This document shows positions 12,296 through 22,259 of a stretch of DNA of 64,000 nt, in pieces. A program made the position numbers and the translations under genes. The stretch's first letter is position 1, and every line of letters begins with the position of its first letter. The notes under the pieces were generated by a model, which made no database searches, was not told the origin of the DNA, and saw nothing but the letters and a program-made list of their open reading frames with translations. The stretch comes from Acanthosepion pharaonis (taxonomy: Eukaryota > Mollusca > Cephalopoda > Sepiida > Sepiidae), in assembly GCA_903632075.3 (NCBI GenBank), contig CAHIKZ030001813.1:4452501-4516500 (forward strand), in the 5' to 3' direction.

Positions 12296-12600
12296 GGAGT
12301 GGAGTAGTGGATAGCGGCTCGCATTGAGGAATCGTAAAGTCGAGTTCGAATGCAAGTCGAATCCATTACATTCACTTACGTGCTAATACCCTTTGGAAAC
12401 GTATGAATCCTCTTCTTCTCCCTCCAGCAGAACAAATTAGGTTCTGTAGCCTTGGATGGCGACTGGTTTAGGTCTAGGGGAAAAACAACTTTGAATTCAA
12501 AACCAGTGAAGTGTCGTTTGGGGACCTTGTGGCACATGGTGCACCAGGTCTCCTCAAAAAGTGTGGTTGGTTCTGCACAAAGCATTCAGCACTGTAATCA
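12296..12600 (+). mobile_element. tRNA-derived SINE
   Basis: The tRNA-like head has an A-box-like segment (TAGTGGATAGCGGCTCGC) and a B-box-like GAGTTCGAATGCAAG about 35 bases later. This fits an internal RNA polymerase III promoter. It is followed by the family block CATTCACTTACGTGCTAATA and then GGTTCTGTAGCCTTGGATGG and TTTGAATTCAAAACCAGTG, blocks also seen at 34375-34617 and 37630-37830. The head is among the best preserved in the window. Confidence 0.8.
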
Positions 12601-12673
12601 AATCATATGTGCTGCTGTCGGTTCCTAGGAACTGAGCTGTTTGACCCTCATACGTCGAATACGGGAGAGTCCA

Positions 12674-12675
<2 letters not shown>

Positions 12676-12719
<44 letters not shown>
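12676..12719. repeat. (TA)n microsatellite
   Basis: TA run between the SINE and the foldback element. Confidence 0.9.
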
Positions 12720-12744
12720 TCAAAAGGAAAGGATGGAGCGTTAA

Positions 12745-12984
12745 TAGAATTAATGCCGAGAAACTTATCATTTAACTGTGTGGTGTTGGTTCAGTCATAT
12801 CGACTTCGAAGTTTCGTGAGCGCAATGTAGTAATGCTTTTACTCTTCACTGCTGTTGGCTTCTCTTTGAGCCAACAACACTGAAGAGTGAAAGCATTACT
12901 GAAATGCGCTCACGAAACTTCGAAGTTGACATGACTGAGTCAACACCACTCAGTTAAGTGATAAGGTTCTCCATATTAATTCTA
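12745..12984. mobile_element. 240 bp foldback element (MITE-like)
   Basis: Two arms of about 116 bases (12745-12860 and 12869-12984) are reverse complements with scattered mismatches. They begin TAGAATTAAT and end ATTAATTCTA, and enclose an 8-base loop. Matching internal landmarks are CTTCGAAGTTTCGTGAGCGC and its complement GCGCTCACGAAACTTCGAAG. There is no coding capacity. Folding across the whole element is typical of non-autonomous foldback or MITE elements. The superfamily is not assigned. Confidence 0.85.
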
Positions 12985-13015
12985 TATAATATACATGTAT
13001 ATTTATCACTCATAT

Positions 13016-13066
13016 CACATTTTTAGTGAATTCTCATGTTTGAGTAGACGCCCCGTTTATTAAATA
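13016..13066 (-). mobile_element. 3' end fragment of SINE family 3, inverted
   Basis: GTTTGAGTAGACGCCCCGTTTATTAAATA is the reverse complement, with mismatches, of the 3' region at about 13420-13475. The stretch 13016-13475 therefore has inverted ends. Confidence 0.6.
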
Positions 13067-13309
13067 GTGTAACATCCAGCGCTTTAAACGACTCGGCCAT
13101 GAAGAGCAATTACCGCTGAAGCAAGGCAGAATAGTACCTTTACGTGAAATCCCTCTTGTCACAGATTCTCGAAATTTCACAACTGCTCAGTTTCAAACTT
13201 AAGCAAAGAAATTTTTAATGAAGTAGTGGATTTTTTAAAAATTTATTAAACAGACAAATTTTATCACTTAAACGTCACGAAAGTTAAATCTTAAAGGGTG
13301 ATGCACGTT

Positions 13310-13520
13310 AAATCTTAAAGGTGTGACGGGGGTTCCAAACCTGCTTGAGGGCGTATATTTTTATTTCATTCGTTTTTTCGAATATTCAGGCCAGTAGACG
13401 AGGATGAATGAATATACTGTTTAAGAAATAAAGGGGGCTTCTACTCAAATATGAGTATGCAATAAAAATAACGTTTACGTAATAGAAATCTCTCGGGTTA
13501 ATAAATAAAACGTCCATTAC
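13310..13520 (+). mobile_element. SINE family 3, 5'-truncated copy
   Basis: It starts at a B-box-like GGGGGTTCCAAACCTG and runs through GGGCGTATATTTTTATTTC, CGAATATTCAGGCCAGTAGACG, the CTACTCAAATATGAGTATGC block and AAAATAACGTTTACG. The same order is present at 60125-60330 and, further truncated, at 59840-60005. Confidence 0.7.
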
Positions 13521-13522
13521 TT

Positions 13523-13524
<2 letters not shown>

Positions 13525-13562
<38 letters not shown>
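13525..13562. repeat. (TA)n microsatellite
   Basis: TA run at the 3' side of the SINE family 3 copy. Confidence 0.9.
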
Positions 13563-13567
<5 letters not shown>

Positions 13568-13689
13568 ATTAACATATGAGTGCCTGAAGGAAGTAAGGAT
13601 GACTCAGTAGATGAAAAAGGCAAGATGATGCTGACTGGGAAGATAGCGTAATAGAACAATCACAAGTAATTACTGCATTGATTAAGTAA

Positions 13690-13850
13690 TTAAATGACTG
13701 TCACCGTTGGGAAAAATGCCAAAAGGAAAACCTGCAGAGGAATTCTACGATTCCTTAGTAAACCGATGCCTTCTACCCGAGGGGCAGAAAGGATTCGGAA
13801 AATGAGCCAGAGGAACAAATGTCTTACTGCCTATTGATTAAGAAAAAATA
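13690..13850 (+). pseudogene. LINE reverse-transcriptase relic
   Basis: The translation includes FYDSLVNRCLLPEGQKGFGK, a stop, then ARGTN.LLPID. This fits the LPEGQKG...SRGTKDQLLID segment between the fingers and palm of some animal LINE reverse transcriptases (recognised from memory of the family). It is interrupted by stops and followed by unreadable sequence, so it is dead. The flanks 13563-13690 and 13850-14300 may be more of the same element but are too decayed to call. Confidence 0.5.
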
Positions 13851-14312
13851 TTAAATAGGATAAAGCAATTTTTTTAAAAAACGATAAGGATCGTCTACAA
13901 AATAGATAAAGAAATAAAAAAGGCTCTTTATACTATCTCACCAGCCTACTGGAGAGCTTAAACGTATTAATAATTTGAAAACATCAGTTGAGTTAATACA
14001 GTAAAAAATAAAGGGTAAAGCTAACTGCAAGAAGAGAATCTCTAAATGATATTATTATTAAAAAAAGGATGAAAATTATGATAGAACGTCATCTTTCGAA
14101 ATTATAATGGCGTCAATAAATCCATTAATTGAACAGAATTACTTGACAATTTCAAATATATTGATGGTCTTCAACTGCGGAGTCATATCTACAGAAAATG
14201 TCACCCATGGCAAGGTACTAGAATTGCATGCTTACCGAGACATCTGATATCTTACCAAAATACAAAGTGGACCTTCTTGTTCAAAAATGCAATTCAAGAC
14301 CATTAATATATA

Positions 14313-14393
14313 TTAGGTTGGTGCAAAAATAATGTCGTTTTTTGACGTTCAACTTAACGTCAAAAAACGACAATATTTTTTGCACCAACCTAA
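14313..14393. mobile_element. 81 bp palindromic mariner MITE
   Basis: It begins TTAGGTTGGTGCAAAAATAA and ends with the complementary TTTTTGCACCAACCTAA. TA dinucleotides flank both ends (14311-14312 and 14394-14395). The arms pair almost completely, including TTTTTTGACGTT with AACGTCAAAAAA, around a very short loop. The TTAGGTTGGTGCAAAA terminus is a known mariner terminal repeat type. Human MADE1 elements, the source of the mir-548 hairpins, begin the same way. The copy looks young. Confidence 0.92.
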
Positions 14394-14514
14394 TATAATA
14401 AATTTTGGTACTTCAATTACATGACTATATTTTATTTGAAGGAATTCATATATGGTTCAATATTCAATATGCTTTTACGTAATTGGGTCGCAAAACTATC
14501 ACAGATATATAATC

Positions 14515-14905
14515 TTTTAAGTTACGAGGTGGCATCAAAATGTCCCAGGACTAGTTATTTTTTTATAAAAAAACTAATATATTTACAAAGTTTTGGCATT
14601 ATCTTCTTCGAAATAGTCACCTTGCGCAGTAATACACCGGTCCCAGCGTTCTGCAACTTTTGGAATCAGGCGAATCGATGGCCTTCTGCGATTCGTTCTT
14701 GATCTCGGGAACTATGTTAAAACGGCTACCTTCAATTTGAAGCACTCAGGCCACTCGAAACTCTACGTACGAGACATTGCTTTGTAGCTGTAAGATTGCT
14801 GGCTGAAGCATGCTCAATATTTCTGTAACAGACTTCTCAAGTTGAACGCAAAATTTCACGTTGCCTCTACAGCATACACGTGATCACAAAAACAGCAATT
14901 TCACT
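14515..14905 (-). mobile_element. Internally deleted mariner element
   Basis: Read on the minus strand, an N-terminal transposase stretch (GNVKFCVQLEKSVTEILSML) is joined after a large deletion to the C-terminus IPKVAERWDRCITAQGDYFE and DNAKTL-stop. The CCTGGGACATTTTGATGCCA terminal region follows. The C-terminal motif is characteristic of mariner transposases, including SETMAR-type ones. The whole catalytic DDD core is gone. A lone related terminus, ACATTTTGATGGAACCTCGT, lies at about 16072-16091. Confidence 0.75.
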
Positions 14906-14974
14906 ACTTGCCAAGTGGACACAGCGATGTTAACCGCGTAAAAGGGCCACTGCTAGCTTTCGCATTGCGTATCA

Positions 14975-15030
14975 AGAAAATTTTAAATGTGGACGCAGGT
15001 TCAAATCCTTCTGCAGGGAATATATATATA
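14975..15030 (+). other. Possible tRNA T-arm-like fragment
   Basis: GCAGGTTCAAATCCTTCTGC resembles a tRNA T-arm and B-box, and is followed by TA repeats. No convincing acceptor or D-arm is found upstream, so this is at most a tRNA or SINE fragment. Confidence 0.3.
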
Positions 15031-15231
15031 TATTTTTAAAAATTTTCTATGTTTGAAATATGTATGTGATCTTGCTTTGAGAGAATCAATTTTGAAAAAA
15101 AAAAAGAACTTGCAAGGAATTCCTATTGCAAAAGTAAGAGCAGATTGCCAAAATATCAAGAGTGCCAAGAAATACCGCGGCAAATGGAAAACTTAAACAT
15201 TAACTGGCATCCTTTAACGAGTACTCTTCAA

Positions 15232-15720
15232 TTGGTTTGGTTTGTTTTAGACATATCAATCTCAATGGGTTATTTAATGCTGAACATTTTTTATTGCTGG
15301 TAATATTTTGTTTTGTCAAAAATCTGTTTCTGGTAAAATATTTCCTTCAAAATGTATTGCTGGTAATAATTTTTTTTCAGAAAAGTATTGCTGGTAATAT
15401 TTTTTTCTCAAAAATGTATAGCTGGTAATATTTTTTCTTCGAAAACATATTGTTGGTAATATATTTTTTTTCCTTCAAAAATTTATTGCTGGTAATAAGT
15501 TGTTTTTTTTTGCAAAGTATTTCTGGTACTAAAACCTATTTTTACATTTTCATAGTCTTTTTACCCCAGTTTCGAGGTTAACTACTTGCCCATCGCTGGG
15601 ACCACACCAAGTCAGAGTGGACCTGGGAACACCATCAATTAAGAGGTGGTTCCACATTCCTCAAAACCTCCTGATCAAAGGCCTTGCTGCTGGACGTAAT
15701 TTATCGTCTTACCCAGGATG
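15232..15720 (-). mobile_element. Composite SINE-like element with internal minisatellite, left inverted copy
   Basis: On the minus strand, a head (CATCCTGGGTAAGACGATAA ... TTGAGGAATG ... AAGTAGTTAACCTCGAAACT) leads into about eight ~30 bp units built on ATTACCAGCAATA plus an A-rich spacer. It ends in a tail AGCATTAAATAACCCATTGA and a TTGATATG block, then AAACAAACCAAACC. The tail matches that of the SINE at 57800-58088. The element is inverted relative to the copy at 17043-17607. Confidence 0.75.
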
Positions 15721-15804
15721 ATCTTCAGTAGACTATTAGCGTGTAGTATAATATAACTTAAACTTGTAAGGATTTTTTCTTACTAAATTGTTTTATTAAT
15801 GATA

Positions 15805-15990
15805 TTTGTATTTCGAATAATTATCATTTGTGTATTTTCTCTTTTAATTTTTAACATTTTTATTGTAATAAAGAATTTTGTATTTCGAATAATTATCATT
15901 TAGTGGAATTGTCCTTCGAATAATTTTCATTCAATCATTTTATAATTCGAATAAATGTTTTTCGAATAATTGTTTTCGAACAATATTTTC
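15805..15990. repeat. Cluster of TTCGAATAATT motifs
   Basis: Five or six copies of TTCGAATAAT, two of them inside a longer exact GTATTTCGAATAATTATCAT, occur at irregular spacing with decayed versions (TTCGAACAAT). This is a degenerate tandem repeat between the two inverted composite elements. Confidence 0.6.
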
Positions 15991-16099
15991 GAACATTGTT
16001 CACGTAATCCTTTCCTTGCGCGCAAAACCGTTCGTTGACACCTTTTGGCGTGTCACAGAACTGACCCGAAACATTTTGATGGAACCTCGTACATGACCT

Positions 16100-17020
16100 C
16101 AGAGTATATGAAAAAAAATATAATTGAGAATCAAAACAAAAAAAAAAAATGAACCAAAAGGAGACAAGCTTTTAACAAATTATGACACTATAAAATTAAC
16201 TTTTACCGATTTGGTGTCAATAAATACCACAGCAAGATGAATAAACTTAATCATTTAAACCTTTTATTTGAGATATTATGAACGTGTAATGACACTATAA
16301 CAAGATATATTTTAAAAAGTTATTACACTAATCATGCGAGAAACAAATGAAAGCAAGAAATGAGGAAGTTGTCGGTTGGGCCTGAAACTGCAATTTCCTT
16401 ACTTTCAAATTTGTCAATCATGTCTTTATATTCAATATTTTTCTTTATTTTTTTCTGTCTCTTCACACTCAACAGTACTAGGTCAGACAATCTAACTTAG
16501 TTCATGAATGCTCTCAAAAAGGACAAAATTAGCTTCAGCTTACTGTAAGTTTTCTCACGTCTCGCCAAGGTAATTGCAATTATTAGCAAAATTTGAACAG
16601 CAGTACGATGAATTGATCCTATATTTTTATTTCCGGTTCTGAATAATGGATTTTAGAATTGATCACTTAATAGTTTGATATTGATTTAACTTGATAACAG
16701 AATTCCGTAAACTAAAATTTTGCCAGACGATTTAATGTTTAATGTATGAATATACACAACAAATTATTTTGTTCATGGTTCAGTACCATTGTGCCCCCCG
16801 TCCCACTCTGTGGCAACCATGTTCCCTGCTTTACTTGTCATAGATACACCACTGCTGAATTTAAAATAAAAATGTACTGTAAATTTCAGAATAAATAGAC
16901 AGTATTAGAATTATTCGCAATCTAGGAATGTGCAATGGTGTTGATGTATAGGTTGCGGCAGAAATACCTCGCACATAATGGTAATATATTAGCTAGAAGA
17001 AGACACCATTCCTACTCCGT
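16100..17020. other. No feature recognised
   Basis: AT-rich spacer between the two inverted composite elements. I find no open frames or recognisable repeats here. Confidence 0.4.
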
Positions 17021-17042
17021 TCCGAGTATGACGATAAACTAC

Positions 17043-17607
17043 ATCCAATGTCCTGGGTAAGACGATAAACTACATCCGACAGCAGGAGGTTTTGAGGAGC
17101 GTGCAACCACCTCTTAATTGCTAGTGTTCTTAGGACCAACCCTATCCGTGGTGGTAGCACCTGTTAAGGTCCCAGCTATGGTCAAGTAGTTAACCCCCAA
17201 ACTGGGGTCAAAACACCATGAAAGTGTAAAAATAGGTTTTAATACCACAAATACTTTGTAAAAAAAATATTACCAGCAATACATTTTTGAAAAACTAATA
17301 TTACCAGCAATTTTTTAGGATAATATATATATATATATATTACCAGCTATGTATTTTTTGAAAAAAAGAAAGAAAAAAATATGATTAACGATACATATTT
17401 GAAAGAAAATTATTACCAGAAATAGATTTTGAAGAAAAATATTACCAGAAATGGATTTTTTGAAGGAAAAAAATATTACCAGAAATAGATTTTTGAAAAA
17501 AAAAATACCAACAATAAAAATTTTGTCGCCATTAAATAACTCACTGAGGTTGATATGCTGTAAAACAAACCAAACTAAACCAAACCAAACCAAACCAAAC
17601 CAAACCA
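17043..17607 (+). mobile_element. Composite SINE-like element with internal minisatellite, right inverted copy
   Basis: The order is: head TGTCCTGGGTAAGACGATAA, the CAGGAGGTTTTGAGGAGC and AAGTAGTTAACCCCCAAACT blocks, then about eight TATTACCAGAAATAG-type units. A short TA run interrupts these at 17326. It closes with the tail CATTAAATAACTCACTGAGG, TTGATATGC and a (CAAAC)n run at about 17560-17607. A partial duplication of the head precedes it at 17025. With the left copy it forms a 2.4 kb inverted pair. Confidence 0.75.
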
Positions 17608-17619
17608 TTCCTACTAATG

Positions 17620-18230
17620 TCTTACCATTACGTGGGAAATATTTCTGGGAAGTATATGTGGGAGTTTGTTTTCTGTCACACCCTGAACAAACGAAGTCAG
17701 GAATTGGTAGACATACTTTAACTACAAGCCAATGAATTCCTTAGAATGATACAAATGTTGTGAAATACTGGAAATGAATTTAATTAAACAAAGTAAAATA
17801 AATGAAAAATGGTTGAGTATCTCAGAAAGAAAGAAAACAACTGAAGGTTTTTGAAACTTGATTCATTAGCAGAAACCTGACCAGTCCATCAATACATAGG
17901 CGGTAACTGCTATATGATATACGAGGCCTTTTATAATGATCTAGAGATCAGGTTGACAGACTGTAAGGTAAAGAAAAAAAGGAAGGAAAAAAGACTTGTT
18001 AGCACTTAATCCTGTGACGATGTGGCTATCAAAGGACCTGGGATCTTCGAAGGCAGAGAAATGAAAGAGAGATTACGACAATGGAAAAAACAAATCTGAG
18101 ATAAGAAAAACACACACAATTGGAAGCAGGACAACACATTGGACATTTCAAGAGACAAAAAGAATTGCAGATATCAGTGACCTGAAAAATAGTTGAAAAA
18201 TGAAATGAAATCCATATTATTGTCAATAGG
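17620..18230. other. No feature recognised
   Basis: Spacer of mixed composition. I identify no gene or repeat. Confidence 0.4.
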
Positions 18231-18233
18231 ACA

Positions 18234-18835
18234 CTTCAACGTGGTGTAATGGTTAACAAGTTTGTCTCACTAGATCAATAACAACTGAAAAGGGAGTTCG
18301 AGCCTCACTGATTCCCCGAAACATTCAGCCTTACGCTACACTTAGAAAATCTCCATAATTGAGGCGCTTCAACGTGGTGTAGTGGTTAGATCAAGTACGA
18401 CTGAGCAGATTGTCTGTTCCTCACTGGATGCTCATTACTTTTGGCCTTATGCTACATCTAAGCTACGCTTAGAAAAATCATTTAGGTACTTCGAAGTGGA
18501 GTAATAGTTAGCAACCTTGTATCACTAGATGAAATACGACTCAGTAGTGAGTTCGATCTCCATTGGTTGCTCCACATTTTCGGTCTTGCGCCACATCTAA
18601 GCTACTCTTAGAAAATCATTTTGGCATTTCGACGTGGTGTAATAGAAAACTTGTCCCGCTAGAACAATTACAACTGAGTAGTGAGTTCGATCCACAGTGG
18701 GTACGCCCTACTTTCGGCCTTGTGCCACATCTAAGATACATTTAGAAAATCACCTTTGGATAAGTCGACGTGGTGTAATGGTTAGCAAGCTTGTCTCACA
18801 AGAACAATTAATGAGTTCTTAGAAAATCACCTTAT
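18234..18835 (+). repeat. Tandem array of tRNA-like SINE units, older array
   Basis: Five diverged units start at about 18234, 18367, 18489, 18627 and 18763 (spacing 122-138 bp). Intact units have an A-box-like TGGTGTAATGGTTARCAAG and a B-box-like GAGTTCGATCTCC. These are followed by a CTTTCGGCCTTGTGCCACAT block and CTAAGCTACGCTTAGAAAAT. The boxes fit a tRNA-derived internal RNA polymerase III promoter. The second and fourth units have damaged boxes. The same family forms the minus-strand array at 36149-36911. Confidence 0.85.
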
Positions 18836-18839
18836 TATT

Positions 18840-19790
18840 GGCTAAATAATACATGCTAATAATAATAATACATGCAAGTCAAAGTAAAATGTAGAATATA
18901 CGGAAATACTGATGAGACCGTTAATCGTATGATAAGCGAATGAAGATTTATTGGTTCAGAATAGTATAAAAGGCATGAGTGGGGGCAGATATGATCCACT
19001 GAGAATTGTGCAGATAATTAATATTTGGCCAAACGAATTCATATTCACAAAACCTTAGAGAATAAAATAAATGGTGGAATTTTGACAATGGATCACATAA
19101 TCCAGACGAACAGATCTAGTCACAGTTAACAAGAATATTTATTTCACATCGTAGATGCTACTCTTCTATTTGTAAAATCATGAAAAGTGGAAACAATTTA
19201 GAGCGTACCAGAGAACTAAAAGAATTATAGACAATTAAATTTTCAGTTGTATCCATGATTATTGGAGACATTTTAACCATTCGAAAGAGCCTTGCAAAGT
19301 AAAAACTCTGAAATTGTTCAGAAAACAACATACGAAAACCAGCAGGAACATTGACAAGCATGTTGCTGTCTTGAGGAGATCTGTTGCTAATTAGCAATAG
19401 TAATTATCGATGTAGGTCGTTTTTAATGCTGGTTGCCCATACGCGAACATATAGGCACGGGACAAATTTTCCCCTTTCCCGCGACCACTGTCACGTTGGT
19501 GTTGATATTCCACCGAGCCAGACTCATTTAGTGTAATCAGGGAGGTACTGCTGTAGGGTTGAAATCCACGGAACCAGATACCTTCTCTATTGAGTACAAA
19601 GGATGCTATGCATTGATCTAGGCCCGAATGCCGAGAAGCAGTAACTTGATTTGCACAATGCTCCCAGGTACTCCTAGTGTGAATGTTAAACGTGTAAAAA
19701 GAGTAAGTTTTGTGGTGTCCTCCCTCTACAGAGTCTTTGTTGAACTCTTCCGCCTACTATAAGATTAGTATGAGAGAAGGCCTTGGGGGG
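18840..19790. other. No feature recognised
   Basis: Mostly mixed-composition sequence with a short AATAAT stretch near 18860. The part after about 19430 is richer in GC and leads into the duplicated region at 19791, but I recognise no gene in it. Confidence 0.4.
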
Positions 19791-20234
19791 AACAGTTGAC
19801 CAGACTGTTCGTAACTCTCAAACTCTCTGCCTCGGTAGAGAGGAACCCAGACGAGGCTTTGCCGAAGGGAGGTATACAGGACCTGAACCCGTTTATGCGG
19901 GTTCTAAGGGGAAATCTTTGACCGAGCCTACGAGCTCGGAGAACCCACGGTAAACTCGGCCATATACATACATCCCTCGTGGTGGGGAGGTGGCTGTTAA
20001 ATATAACAGTTGAATAGATCTGTTCCAGGTGTGCTGGTCAAATTCTCTGCCTCCGGGCAGAGAGGATCTCCAGACAAGGCTATGTCGAAGGGCAGAGTCT
20101 CGCTTCGAGAAACAGCTACCCGACCACGTTTTATACGGTGTCTATGGAGAATTTTTGGTCAAGCCTACGGGCTTGTATTGTCTTGTGCCATATCCTACCT
20201 CGTGGGGAGGCTGGTAAATATAACAGTCGAATAG
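19791..20234 (+). repeat. Tandem pair of ~218 bp GC-richer units with conserved hairpins
   Basis: Two diverged units have a period of 217-220 bp: CTCTGCCTC begins at 19825 and 20045, and TAAATATAACAG at 19998 and 20215. Hairpin 1 (CTCTGCC...GGCAGAG) is perfect in unit 2 and kept through a G-U pair in unit 1. Hairpin 3 (CCGAGC...GCTCGG in unit 1, CAAGCC...GGCTTG in unit 2) is kept with a G-C to A-T double change. The plus-strand frame at 20010-20234 is open but has no recognised domain. This may be a structured non-coding RNA or a repeat family of unknown class. Confidence 0.6.
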
Positions 20235-20627
20235 ATTGATGCTGGGTCAACCGACACCCTTTGACTAATCGTGTAATACTCTTCTGTTGTACTTACTGTT
20301 TAATATATGATATATCTGCAACACTTGTTTTGTTATTTCTTTAACCATTTGCTTGGTTACAACAGTAAGTAACAATGAGCTAATACATATGGTGATATCG
20401 AAAACAATAGAAAGGGTGAAGCCAAAAATTAACTATCGACCAAAACATATAAATAAATAATGCTGAAATGACTGATAGAAAAGACTGTTAGATATTACAG
20501 CCAATATGTCAAAGTTACCAGTTCCAACTGTTCTTTTGTATCCTGTTATTGGAGCGTTGGGAATAATTTCAAAATGAGGAAATATGTTAATCAAATTCCT
20601 AATTGTTCTAAAATATGAGAATTGCAA

Positions 20628-20628
<1 letters not shown>
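20235..20628. other. No feature recognised
   Basis: AT-rich spacer with no supported feature. Confidence 0.4.

Positions 20629-20675
<47 letters not shown>
20629..20675. repeat. (AAT)n microsatellite
   Basis: About 15 AAT trinucleotides. The minus-strand poly-isoleucine frame over it is an artefact. Confidence 0.95.
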
Positions 20676-20676
<1 letters not shown>

Positions 20677-21700
20677 TCCATGAGTACTTAAACCTTGCAT
20701 AGATTTCTCTCCATCCAGTGACCACAATTGTATTTTTTTCTTTCTGACTGGATGGTATCTCATCTGTTTGTATTTTCTGATACAAAAAGAAATTGTTGTC
20801 TCTTGAAGTGTTTCGCTGAGACTTGTGGGTAACTCGTACTAAACAAAGCAAAAGCAAACACAATACTAATACTACTAAATAGGTAGGAAGAAGAAAAAAA
20901 GAACTCAGATTCCTTGCTACTACTATTACTAGTACTACTGCGAACGATGATGATGATAACACAACGACATCCAAAAAGAAAGCAAACTGTGTGTATTCAT
21001 ACAATTGTTTTCTATAGAATCAGATCACTCACTCTTAACCTACGTAGCATCTAAGTATGCATCCATTTTTTTTATTCAGCTGTATGATGCATTCTTATCT
21101 GTGCACGTATGTGTTCATATTTCTGCATTTCTGTTTGCAGTTGCAATTCTCGTGTATCGTGATTGTGATCACACTGTTACGTATATATGCGTTTTCATTT
21201 TCCTGCATTTTCTTTTTATTTTTATGGAGAGGTACTGTGCCGTGGTATATTTAAATTTTATGTTAATTCGGAGTCGGCGTACTTGCAGTTCATTGTTTCA
21301 TTGCTTTCTTATTAGTCCTTGATTTTGAAATTAAATATCAGTGTTAAGTCAGTGACATTCGTTAATATAGTTGCATCTAAATGAAGCGAAGAAAATCTAT
21401 CAGAACGTATAATTGACTTAAGATAGCTTTTCATTTTCTATTCACTCTTTGTATAGGAAATGCATAGAAAATTTTAGAAATGCTTAAATATTTTAGCTAT
21501 TTTCTTGAGCGTACGAAATGTTATAACATAGACATTATAACATAGACATTTTAAAAGAAAGGGCAAAGAAAATAAAGGAAAATTTTGTCGAGTGAAATCG
21601 AACCTTCACTTTGAATTATTAGATGCAATATACATTAAGCCTTTACAGCACTCCCTCTGTAAAAAGGAGTGTTTTTTTTTAGGTCTGAATGTAAATTAAC
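20676..21700. other. No feature recognised
   Basis: Open frames of 105 codons (plus strand, 21005-21322) and 137 codons (minus strand, 20591-21004) exist but are compositionally biased. The minus-strand one runs into the AAT repeat. Neither shows a domain that I recognise. Confidence 0.4.
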
Positions 21701-21704
21701 CTAT

Positions 21705-21728
21705 AATCGATTAATATAATATAATATA

Positions 21729-21796
<68 letters not shown>

Positions 21797-22098
21797 ATGT
21801 GTGAGATATATAGATAGATATATAGATATGATAGATATATAATATTAGTGGTAAATGTACATATACATAAAATATATAAATATATATACATAGGTGCGTA
21901 CACATACATGTATAAACCATTTTTGAATAAAAAAATTCAACAGGATAGATGGTTTTTAGAAATCAAACGTCAAGGACGTTGAGGATAAAATATTAAAACA
22001 GTATAAATTGTATATAAGGATTTTTGTTTTTTTTCCCTGGAATATAAATTTACGACGATTAATGGAATCTATATCATATATTTGCTTATATATTGATA

Positions 22099-22172
<74 letters not shown>

Positions 22173-22175
22173 CAT
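21705..22175. repeat. Composite AT-flanked repeat, copy B
   Basis: A TA/GT tract at 21722-21797 is followed by the ATATTAGTGGTAAATGTACA block and an AGGATAGATGG...AGAAATCAAACG block. Next come a decayed right part (CTGGAATATAAATTTACGAC) and a second TA/GT tract at 22107-22172. The order matches copy A at 2905-3310. The palindrome found in copy A is eroded here. Confidence 0.65.
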
Positions 22176-22259
22176 ATATATTGCCCATCAAATATATATA
22201 TGAATTCCTTTTAATATATATAAAGCGATGAAAATGTTTGAAGTTTGAGAGAACGAACA

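Noticed and set aside
20591..21004. 137-codon minus-strand open frame, the second longest in the window
   Set aside because: It reads into an (AAT)n microsatellite as poly-leucine and is L/V/S/F-rich throughout. There is no domain, splice context or supporting motif.
21005..21322. 105-codon frame with apparent membrane segments
   Set aside because: The pattern is typical of T-rich DNA. There is no homology, and an overlapping frame looks equally membrane-like.
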